Positions 37,609 through 46,330 of a stretch of DNA of 64,000 nt are shown here, piece after piece. The notes below the pieces were generated by a model. The model ran no database searches and had not been told where the DNA came from. It worked only from the letters and a program-made list of their open reading frames with translations. Position numbers and translations under genes: made by a program. This DNA comes from Lindgomyces ingoldianus (taxonomy: Eukaryota > Ascomycota > Dothideomycetes > Pleosporales > Lindgomycetaceae): the NCBI RefSeq assembly GCF_010093535.1, contig NW_022985183.1, positions 186,001 through 250,000 on the forward strand, given 5' to 3'. How positions within the stretch are numbered: the stretch's first letter is position 1; the number at the start of each line of letters is the position of its first letter.

Positions 37609-38031
37609 TGTAAGGACGGAGCTCTGTACCACTACGCCAATACAACTAAAAAGGTGCGAATAATTAACCAACAGTTAATTATTGCGTACAGAATAGTATA
37701 TATACCCGTCGCACGTAAGCNNNNNNNNNNNNNNNNNNNNNNNNNNNNNNNNNNNNNNNNNNNNNNNNNNNNNNNNNNNNNNNNNNNNNNNNNNNNNNNN
37801 NNNNNNNNNNNNNNNNNNNNNNNNNNNNNNNNNNNNNNNNNNNNNNNNNNNNNNNNNNNNNNNNNNNNNNNNNNNNNNNNNNNNNNNNNNNNNNNGTACC
37901 ACTACGCCAATACAACCAAAAAGGTGCGAATAATTAACCAACAGTTAATTATTGCGTACAGAATAGTATATATACCCGTCGCACGTAAGCACCATCTCGG
38001 CCTTACACGTAAGCGCCATCCTGGCCTTACA
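37609..38031. mobile_element. Short unmutated TG...CA insertion with TSD ATACT (solo LTR or small LTR-like element), contains assembly gap
   Basis: Starts TGTAAGGACGG and ends CTGGCCTTACA, giving 7-bp inverted ends (TGTAAGG/CCTTACA), with ATACT at 37604-37608 and 38032-38036. A 95-bp unit occurs on both sides of the N run (37626-37720 and 37896-37990) with one visible difference. Each unit holds a perfect 10-bp hairpin (AATAATTAAC, loop CAACA). Two 24-bp tandem units follow at 37983-38030. A TATATATAC box reads on either strand. No RIP is visible, so it is probably the most recent insertion into the island. A SINE was considered because TGGCGTAGTGG on the minus strand resembles a tRNA A-box, but the ends and TSD favour an LTR. 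Confidence 0.7.
37721..37895. other. Assembly gap (175 N)
   Basis: A run of N bounded on both sides by near-identical 95-bp sequence, so a collapsed tandem repeat is the likely cause. The true number of units is unknown. Frames predicted across it are meaningless. Confidence 0.98.
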
Positions 38032-40035
38032 ATACTATTACGTGCATTAGTACTAGGGGTATAGACAATTATTAGGTCTATGTAACATGTTAAGGGGACT
38101 TTCTTAAGTCTACTAGAGGTATTTCTATGTTTATACTATCTAAACAGGGTGTCCTTTCTATTAGTAATTATTAGTGCTATAGGTTTTGTTTTTATAGAGT
38201 GCGCACTAACTATAGCTTTATTGCATTACTAAGGCCTTTTTGCTAATTATAAGGCTTAGAAGCAGTGTCTTAGGCTTCTTAGGTGCTAGCTTTAGGACTT
38301 TAAACTTAGCAGGTCTGCCTAGTTTTTCTAGTTTTTAATTTTAGATCTTTATAAAAAATTACTATTACTTTTTCTTATCTATAATGTTATATTTAACTTT
38401 AGCTATACATTATATAATGTTAAATATAAGGTAGTTATTGCTAATATTTATCTAGTAAAGCATAACTATATAATAACTTAGGTAGTTATGTTATAAACTA
38501 CATTTCTAGCATTTACATTTTTAAAACTATTAGGAGAGCTTTTTTACTAAAGTGCTAAGAGTTTAGTTTTAAAAAGAAAACTATTCTTCTTTTTTATAAA
38601 TGTTTATAATATATTCTTAAATCTAAGTTTCTTCTCTATATCTTTTAAGAATTATAAGGTTCTATAACACTATATTAAGGCTACTAAAATTCTAAATAAC
38701 TACTTTTTAATATACTTTAAAGCAGTTGTTTAAAGAATAGTTGCTTTTATATTACTAGTAAAGTCTATTATTTAATTTTTCTAATATTTCCTTATCTATA
38801 AGGCTGTATTTAGTAGTGATAGCTTTTATTATTATAGTAGTATTTTTATTCTCCCTCTTTTAGAAGTCTAGGCAATTTTAGCAGAAATATCCTACTTTTT
38901 TATAGTTTAGGCAGGCCTTGTTTTTTAGCTACTTTTATTATTTCTTTATTAAAGGCAGCCTATTGCGTTCTAGAACTTAGCTCTTCTTAGGGGGGAAGCT
39001 TTATGTATGCTTTATATAACTAAGGTCTATTAGTTTTTTATTATATTATAAAAGCTTTTTTTTCTTAAAAATAAACTTTAGTTTCTAAGAAGTTTCTTTT
39101 TATTTCTTTTCTCTTTTACACTCTCTATAGCAGTTATTATAGGTTGTTGCTTGTGTAATAAAATTTTTAAAAGTAGTTAGCTTTTTACTATGCATAAACT
39201 TATCTTTTACTATTTTGCTTAGTTTATTATAGAACATGTAGCAGAGAGCTTTTTAATCTATCTATCTGCAGATAGCTAGTTGTTTTCTAAAGCGTGCTGC
39301 ATAATTCTAAACTAAGTTATTTTTTTATTTTATAGTGTTTAGCTTATTAGCTGTAATTTTTTTTTATTTAGAGTTTTATAAATAGCTGTTAAAGCTTTTT
39401 TAAAGTTTTTAATACTACTAAATATTTCTTTAGTTTTAAAAGTAAGCGCTTTACTATTTACCTTAAAGTTTATCTAGTTATCTGCATAAGGTTAGAACTA
39501 AATTATAAAGGGGCCTTCTAGGTGTAGTTCTATCTAGGATATTATTTTTGCATTAGTCTAAAATGCTTCTTTATTATATTATATATAAAGGTAACATTTT
39601 GTAAAAAATAGTTAAAGGTTTTTTAATAATTCTTTAAAAAGCTTTAAAAAAGCTAGTCTTAAAGTCTTTTTAGCTATAATACTTACTTTTTTTATTAAAA
39701 TGTTTTAGATCTTTGCTAGCTCTACTTATAACTTATATATCTAGTAGGCTTAGTTAGTAGCTTTCTAGAGGCTTAGAAGTTTTAAAAAGTTTTATAGTTT
39801 TATTATTTTTTATTAAAAGTTAGTAATTTTTTACTTAAGTTTTTTAAGCTTACTAACTTTATTACTAATTTACTAGAGTTTCTTAATATTATTCTAAATT
39901 AAGTTAATCTATTCTGCTAGAATAGCCTTACTTTAGGTAAGAACTTCTGTAGATCTTAATAGCGCAGCATAGGCTATATTAAAATCTAAGTTATGTTATA
40001 AAGTAGCTATACTTTTTAAAAAAAGTAGTGTTTAA

Positions 40036-40640
40036 TATTATAATTTTTACTTTAAGAAGCACTTAGGTCTTATAGTATTTCTATAAAGGGGAAGTAGGAC
40101 AGGAGGTAGAGGCTAACTAGTAGGGTGTACAGTCCTACGTACAGGCTATTAGGCTAATAGAGGCTTATGTAGAATAACTAGATTGTAGTTTGCCCTATGT
40201 GCAGCAGTAGGAAGGCTAGGGTTAAACAGTCCTAATAGACAGAGTTAGAGGTATATATAGTGTAAGATATATAAATAGTATTATAGCTCTTTAAAAAGCT
40301 AAATGCTACTTAGTCTATGTAATAAATAAACTAAATATTAAACACACTTTCTAAAGGTTGTTTAATGTAGGAACTATATACATATGCTAGGGCGCTAAGG
40401 GGAGCTAGTAGGAGTTTATAGGAGTTTACTAAGGAGACTTCTACAGGCTCTTTTAAGCTTCCTTAGGCTCCCTAAATTTGCAGCCTGTCTTCTTATTAGA
40501 CAACGCATTCTTCTATAACTTCAGGCGGGTGCGCCGCCTCTGTGTCCTCCGACTGGTCTTTAAGCGAGCCCTGTCCCAATCCAGCTAGATGGGGGAGCAC
40601 TGCTGGTGGAGTTACGCTGGTCCAACCATAGACCGTAACA
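40036..40640 (-). repeat. LTR of G1 (5' LTR relative to coding strand)
   Basis: 605 bp, TATTATAATTTTTAC...GACCGTAACA. Its inner half is heavily mutated, while the last ~130 bp keep CpG (GCGGGTGCGCCGCC). The TSD CTTGC follows at 40641-40645. Confidence 0.88.
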
Positions 40641-41367
40641 CTTGCCTGTGAAGTACATTACAGCTTACTTTTTAGGCTTTTAAATAAAACTTAAAACTTT
40701 TTTTATAACATGCTACAGCTATTTATAATATTTTTTATATAACACTAAGTAATTAACACGCTAGATAGCCTTTATAAGTAAAATGCTAGCCTAAATTAAG
40801 AAATTTAACTAAGCTTAAAAAAAAGTAGTTATTAAGTATATACTTAAGCTTATTACACATAGATTTCTTTTTAAGCTTATAGCTATAACTACTTATACTT
40901 AAAACTTTACTTTAAGCTTTAAATAACACTTTATAAATATACTAAGCTAGTTTATGCTAATATAGCCTAGATTATACTTAGCGCGTAAAAAATTAGCTAT
41001 ATTAGCTATAAATGCTATTTAAAAGGAAAATTCTTATATATATAGCTTAAGTATAGTCTTAATAATTACTTTTTTATTATTATTACCTAGCCTTTATAAG
41101 TAAGCTATAGAATTAGCTTATAAAAGTTATCTAGTGCTATAGTTATTTATTATTTTTTAAAAAACTTTATACATAGCTATAGTACATTTCTTTAAAAGTT
41201 TTATATTTTATTTAAAAGCTTAAAGTATAAGCTGTATCTAACATTCTTTTAGTGTGTTTAAGTAGTGTTGTTAGAAATACATTAGTGTAAAATAAGTAGT
41301 TTAGTAGGGTCTTAGCAAAAGTAAGTAACTTAGGTGTGTAAGCAACTCGCCTGTAAAGTACGTTATA
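40641..41367. repeat. Foldback element remainder: tip of copy 2 and right part of copy 3
   Basis: 40641-40660 completes the right tip of copy 2. From 40661 the sequence takes up the arm again (GGCTTTTAAATAAAAC...), passes the centre, and runs through the right arm to a tip reading CTGTAAAGTACGTTATA at 41351-41367. Left parts of this copy are at 2086-2216. The arm shows the same mirrored motifs as copy 2. Confidence 0.6.
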
Positions 41368-42400
41368 GAAAAATATAATAGACTATATAAAGTATTATAA
41401 ATATAATAAGACAACTATAAGCTTAAACTACTAAAAAAAATGTGTATACACTTATAGTTCTATATTTTAAAGCTTAAGAAAGTACTAAAGCAAATACCTC
41501 TCTTAACAACTAGTTAAAGAGATATAGAAGTAAAATATAAAGTAAAACATATACTTAATACTAAAAATAAAAGAGAGTTTCTAGTAAAGTAAAAAAAATA
41601 GCTTACTAGTAAAAGCATGTAAAAGCTTATTAAAAACTTAATAAACACTTTATAGCTTTTTTAAGATTATTAGGCGTCTCTTCTAACTAGAACTAGCCTA
41701 GAGAAAGTTCTCTAGCCTAAAAAACACTATTATTAGCTAAAAAAAAACCTTAGCAACATTAGATAGCTGTAATGTAAGAAGTCTATAATTCTTAAATATA
41801 GACTAAGAAGAAAGAAGACCTACAGCTTTTGCCTCTAGTGCTTTAATTTTATCTAAGGATAAAAAGTCTCTTTTTAAATACTTTACTTTTTAATCCTTTA
41901 GCAGGTTAAGTTGCTTTTAAGCCTAGGCTTTTCTAGCATTAATAAACTACTGCTTACTTAAATAACGCTTTACCTTTTTTAGATAGCATTTTCTCTTTTA
42001 CTTCTTTTAAAAATAAGTGTTTTATACCTTCTTTAGAAGTCTTTTGCGCTTCTTCTTTAGGCAATTCTACATAGTGTTAAAAATAAAGGTGTTATAATAA
42101 CTACTTTTCTTTACACACTTTACACACTTGTCTAATAATAAGGTTAAGACATAAGAAGAGCTACTTAAGTAATAAGAACTATATAGCTGCATTTTTATAT
42201 AGTAAAGAGGATTAAAGTAAGCAACAGTGCGCAAACAACGCGTAGAACTAGATAAACAAGAACACTAGTAAGGCATAGTTAAAAAGAATAGACATTTACA
42301 AAGCGTTTATAGAAAAGCACTTACTAGATAAAAAAGAACCTTAACACTTATAATAGTGTAAGCAGGACAGTAAGAACGCTAGTAGGGAGAGGAGCTTACA
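41368..42400 (+). pseudogene. 3' fragment of a plus-strand chromodomain Gypsy element (G4)
   Basis: Plus strand, opposite to G1-G3. A chromodomain motif REFLVK.KK.LTSKS..KLIKNL lies at 41573-41640. A polypurine tract (AGTAGGGAGAGGAGC at 42380-42395) stands directly before an LTR. RT and most of integrase are missing because the foldback end at 41367 cuts in. Heavily RIP-mutated, no open frame. Confidence 0.68.
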
Positions 42401-43010
42401 TGTTATAACCTATAATTAGACTATAAGCTGCTAACCCTCTATGCTCTACTGTTTAAATAAACAAGGATAGAGTCTTTCTATGTTCTTATCTAATAAGTCA
42501 CGTAACTTAACAGATAAGGAATAGACAAAGCTCTTAAACTAATGCACAGCTAAATGCATTATCTAATAAGCTAAGCGCGTTTGCATGCTACGCATGCGAT
42601 GCACGCTATGCAGGCACAAGCATGCAAAGCATGCAAAGCATGCAAAGCATGCAACTCTATGTATATAGTATAAGATCCTAACTTTACTTAGAAGCTATAA
42701 TTAAAGTTTAGTTTATTATTTATATAGACTAAGTAGCATTACTACTTTTTAATAAAAAGTAATTTAATAGTATATTTTACACTATATATACCTTCTATCT
42801 TGTTCCTACCTAGGAACTGTTTAACCTAAGCACCTTATACTGCTGTTAAAGGGTAAACTACAGTTAGCTGCACCTTCTGTTCCTAATAACTACGCCTTAA
42901 TAGACTGTACACCCGCTTAAGACTAAGTTCTCTCCCCTTTCGCCCTCCTAATTCCCTCCATAGGCCTAGAGTTCTTCGGACACTATTTCTCTGAAGTTAA
43001 GATTGTAACA
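42401..43010 (+). repeat. 3' LTR of G4
   Basis: 610 bp, TGTTATAACCTATAATTAGAC...GATTGTAACA. It is the reverse complement of the G1-G3 LTRs in outline: it shares TATAGACTAAGTAGCATT, GACTGTTTAACC, GACTGTACACCC and the terminal GATTGTAACA, but is well diverged. A cluster of GCATGC palindromes and 9-bp tandem units lies at 42586-42654. No partner LTR is in the window. Confidence 0.7.
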
Positions 43011-43258
43011 ATAGCCTAGAAGGCCCCTGTATTAGCCCCGACCCTAACCTGGCCCTAACCCCTGCTGTTACCCCTATTCCCTTATGTATTTAGTCGCACC
43101 TTGCCCCTGTAGCTAGCTTAGTAGTTTTCTAATATCCTTTATACAAGGCCCTTAGGTGTTAATGGAAATTCCTAGGTTCTGAGTCCCCGCGCACTTCTAT
43201 ATGCCTCTAAGTGGATTCTTACCGCATTTAGACCTATTGTCTTGCCTGTGCTGTTACA
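43004..43258. repeat. Second copy of LTR family S (inverse orientation)
   Basis: Reverse complement matches 2246-2525 over its length (for example AGGCAAGACAATAGGTC and GTGCGACTAAATACAT), lacking about 25 bp near one end. It starts with TGTAACA shared with the last bases of the G4 LTR and ends GTTACA. The flanks (AAGAT, CTTTG) give no TSD, so it is truncated, recombined, or abuts the Gypsy LTR by chance of shared ends. Confidence 0.65.
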
Positions 43259-43353
43259 CTTTGTTAAGTTTTAGCTTTAAAAGCTTTAGTGTCTAACTTT
43301 TAAGTAAACATTATAAGGCTTTTAAGTAGCTAAGAATAAAGTAAAAGAGGTTT

Positions 43354-43402
43354 GAAAAAAGAAAAGAAAAAGAAGAAAAAAGAAAAGAAAAGAAAAAAAA
43401 AG
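43354..43402. repeat. Purine-only tract (GAAAA/GAA microsatellite)
   Basis: Nearly 50 consecutive A/G bases made of irregular AAAAG and AAG units, near the right edge of the AT-rich island. Confidence 0.85.
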
Positions 43403-43411
43403 TTTAAAAGT

Positions 43412-43433
43412 GTCTAACAGCTTGCTGTTAGAC
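43412..43433. other. Perfect 10-bp hairpin
   Basis: GTCTAACAGC, two-base loop TT, GCTGTTAGAC. Lies 10 bases after the purine tract. Possibly the end of an unrecognised inverted-repeat element; function unknown. Confidence 0.6.
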
Positions 43434-44017
43434 CTTTTTAGTATAATGTCTATAAAGTTGTAATACTATTATATATAACTATAAATTAACTTCTTACTTT
43501 TATACTTTATTATCTGCTAAGTAATCTATGCCTTTTATACTAGCTTTAAAAGCCTTAATTTACTTATATAAGGCCTATAAAAGTCTTAGCTAATTTAGAT
43601 GCTTATTATAAAAAGCTTTTAGTTTATAAAAAAAAACTTATAAAATTTAAAGCTTTATACTAGACTAAATTAAAGCTGATTTCGTCATTCAAACTCTTGG
43701 CCTCCGCCTGCTCCAAGAGGGCCAGAACCATTAGATCAGGTCTCGGCAGAAGGAATGGATCTTGGATCGGGCCGTTGGAACGATGGGATCCAAACCCAAA
43801 GAAGACTTCCTTGCGGTTCATCACGTTGACTAGAGCGCATGGAGCTTAATTTGTTTACGGCATCGCATACAACTTGCTTGACTAATTTCCTGAACAATAT
43901 TGTTTGCGTAACATCAACATGCACATACTGGAAAACCTCCTACTGAATCAAAAACTTCTCCGCTCATAATGAATTAGACTAATATTACTATCGGTCTACA
44001 CTTATTCTAATCAATCT

Positions 44018-45534
44018 TTATTGTGACACATCTGTTAGCTTGCGCTTTATCTTCTTAGGTGGCACTGCATCACTGTTCACACTCTCCCCAACACTGCTTG
44101 AAGGGGTTATTGGCAGACGGAACCGTGGTTGTGACCCAGATCCTGTTGTTGAGCTCTGGGACTTCGTCTTCTTAGCCCTTCTCTCCGGACGGTTTGGCCA
44201 GAATGCAGGAAGGGCGTCTTTGATTGACCTCAACCGTTCTCCAAACGCAAAGTCAAGATAATTATGCAGCATCCTCCGGATATCTAGAAGATCGTTAAGC
44301 TTGCCCATTCGCGCCGTCTCTACTTCCTCCATCCTGTAGTATACCTCGCCATCTTCTGGATCTACCTCCCGCCAGTGTATCCAAAGTATAATTGTGTAAC
44401 TCTCAGTCGTCAAGGAGAAATGGCATGTCTCGAGCTGCGTGGGGTCGCAATCGGGGTATGCAAGCGAGTAGAATTGGTGCATGTAGTTGACGATAAGCGC
44501 GCCGTCGCGGGCAGCCTGGAGGGACGCATGGACCTGGTTTTCGCCAAAGATGGCGGCCTTCCATTGAGCCGTGAGAAAGGGAAAATGTGTATCGGCGTTG
44601 TAAACCACGTTATACCTGCGGCTAGAGTTAGCTGAGGAGACCGGGGTTGAAAAGGGAGGACTGCGTACCAGTCAGCCATGTCGTCCTCTTCGCGGGTGAA
44701 TGGCATCATAAATGGGGGCGTGTGTGCAGTCGCCTCTGTGGACGTGATATATCCGATGCAGCTGTCTGGCTGCGGTCGTGCGAGCGAGCCCCACAGCTCC
44801 GGCACGGTTACACGCGGCGGCGTAGGGAGATAATATTTGATTAGATTCACCTGGTCCTTTAATGTCAAGCCCTTGACACCGCTAGAATATCCCTCACCCC
44901 GGAAAAGGATGTGCTCCTCCATCATCTTGCGGGCGGTGATCTCATTTTCCACTGACGCAGCCCTCCGAGTGTCCATAATTGCTTGTGCATGGGGGGAAGG
45001 CTCCTGTTCACGGGCTCGCTGAAGTGTCTTGACAAAGTCAGCAAGCGCCGCTGGGAGCGCAATCCCCTTGTCCACAGTTATGTTGTACCCAGCCAACTGT
45101 TTCTTGTCCGTAATGGCAGTGTCTTTTCGCGTCGGGGACGGATTTCGGGGGACAGACATCGGAGAGGACTGCGTGCTGTGCTCAAAAGAGCGTAGGTTCT
45201 CTCGTGTGAGGGGCAGAGGTGTGGGGCTACGATCGAGGGAACAGGCTCGTCGACGTTGGAGGGCATACGGACTCAAGCTGCGCAGGTGCGGCGGGGTAGG
45301 AGGGTCGACGGAGTGTGCGCGGCGCGTTCGAATTCGAGCAGACGCAGGAAGATAGCGGACGACGTTAGGAGGACAAGAGCATCGAGAGAATTTTTTGATA
45401 GCGGAGCCGCGTCTCTTCGCATAAGGAACGGCGGCCTGGACGGATCGTGCCAGTCGTTTTGCAGGTCGAGTGTTCTCGGGAGAAGCCGCAGTGCAATTCG
45501 CAGAGCTGGTCGAACGCGCGCGCTTTCCTAGCAT
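44018..45534 (-). CDS. DUF7924-like fungal protein of unknown function
   Basis: Two exons on the minus strand: 45534-44669 and 44615-44018, giving 487 residues. The 53-bp intron has donor GTACGC, branch CTAAC and acceptor CGCAG. Using this acceptor joins ..DDMADW to YNVVYNADTHFPFLT. An alternative acceptor 6 bases upstream keeps the frame but sits too close to the branch point. The ATG at 45534 (MLGKRARSTSS) is the first ATG in frame; the frame is open further upstream only without ATG. Residues 1-170 are Ser/Arg/Pro-rich and probably disordered. Residues about 180-420 form the domain, with ILFRGEGY, RPQPDSCIGY, FPFLTAQWKA and a final MLHNYLDFAFGERL..IKDALPAFW block, as in the fungal DUF7924 family from memory. 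The tail carries a nuclear-localisation-like PPKKIKRK. The PD...QWK spacing recalls PD-(D/E)XK folds, which is a guess. Confidence 0.75.
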
Positions 45535-46330
45535 GAGAGAGTGAATATGAGATGAAATCAATGGAAGAAGATTGGGAGATGCAGTGCGCGGGCGAGGCGA
45601 TAGCCGGTGAGAGATGGCAGTTGATGGGCTGTTGTTGTCGCGTCGTTTGAGCTGAGCAAAACGCCGACTCACGTGATTAGCACACTAACTTAGCTAGCCT
45701 AAATCTCGGACCCTTGTTCGAGCCGTTCTGTCTCCCGAGATCTGATCTCGCCGCGAAATCTCTTGGCGCCCACTCGCCACAGTGGCGAATCTGATATTAG
45801 TTCAACCTCATTCCTCCTCTACGGAAAGCACGACAAACAGCGAGAACCAAATTTTTGGAAAGACCCATCACAAAAGCATCGAAACACTCCTGCTAGTGGC
45901 CGCAACAGCCCTACAGGCCATCGCGCGTCCCCTCCGCGTTGATTTGGCACCTGTAGGGTCGCTGTTGCGGCCGCGGCAGGACAATTCGCGAGCAAGCTAC
46001 ACAAATGACACGTCCATCGAACGCAGCAACAGCCATTCCGCTGCGCACGGCAACACGAAAGCGACGACAGAGCCCAAACGCCCCTATATCGCAGTCACAA
46101 TACACAGTATACAGTTACTGATGGGCTTCTTGGTCAGCCCATCGCCAACCGACAATGTTTACCTTTGGTGTGGTGAAGTGGGGCCTGCTGACTAGCTCGG
46201 CAAAGCGTCGGCTGTCTGCCAAACCTCTGCATCCGGGCATAGCTGCGAAGAAACCGCGGCTGAAACCGTGTAGGAATCAATCAATCAATCAATTCCTCCT
46301 CTACGCCAGAAAATTATATTCAACGCCCCT
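45535..46330. other. Intergenic, promoter side of the DUF7924-like gene
   Basis: GC-normal sequence. A frame of 137 codons at 45782-46195 starts with GTG, not ATG, and shows no domain, so it is not called. Short inverted pieces such as CTACAGG...CCTGTAG occur at 45911-45957. Nothing else recognised. Confidence 0.45.

Larger units (their letters stand above)
36881..40035 (-). pseudogene. G1 protease and gag remnant
   Basis: Minus strand, continuing G1 after G2. Protease motif ALVDSRCT lies near 37115-37160 and the zinc knuckle near 38870-38920. Interrupted at 37609-38031 by a short GC-normal insertion. More degraded than G2 and G3 (long T-rich runs), as expected of the outermost copy. Confidence 0.72.
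3591..40640 (-). mobile_element. Ty3/Gypsy chromodomain retrotransposon, outermost copy (G1), carrying nested insertions
   Basis: The 605-bp LTRs at 3591-4195 and 40036-40640 face outward with TG/TA...TAACA ends. The flanks are CTTGC at 3586-3590 and 40641-40645, a 5-bp TSD. After removing the Copia element, the second Gypsy copy and the short insertion with their TSDs, about 7.75 kb remains, matching the 7.67-kb intact-length copy at 20593-28263. The coding strand is minus: gag at the right, pol towards the left. Heavily RIP-mutated; every frame is full of stops. Confidence 0.88.
43259..44017. other. AT-rich tail of the island and downstream flank of the DUF7924-like gene
   Basis: Up to about 43680 the sequence is AT-rich and resembles RIP-mutated repeat, but no family is recognised. 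It contains an A/G-only tract (43354-43402) and a perfect hairpin (43412-43433). At about 43680 composition returns to normal. The open frame 43736-43924 (minus) has no visible support. Confidence 0.5.

Noticed and set aside
37609..38031. tRNA gene or tRNA-derived SINE
   Set aside because: An A-box-like TGGCGTAGTGG is present on the minus strand, but no cloverleaf can be drawn and the TG...CA ends with 5-bp TSD point to an LTR.
37654..38064. Frames running through the N stretch
   Set aside because: Products of undefined bases and of the repeat units; no protein content.
44410..45672. 420-codon minus-strand frame taken as one gene
   Set aside because: It begins with GTG and its last ~85 codons are intron read-through in the wrong frame. 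The spliced model with 44018-44615 fits the family.
45782..46195. 137-codon plus-strand frame
   Set aside because: Starts with GTG, shows no domain, and overlaps other frames of similar size.
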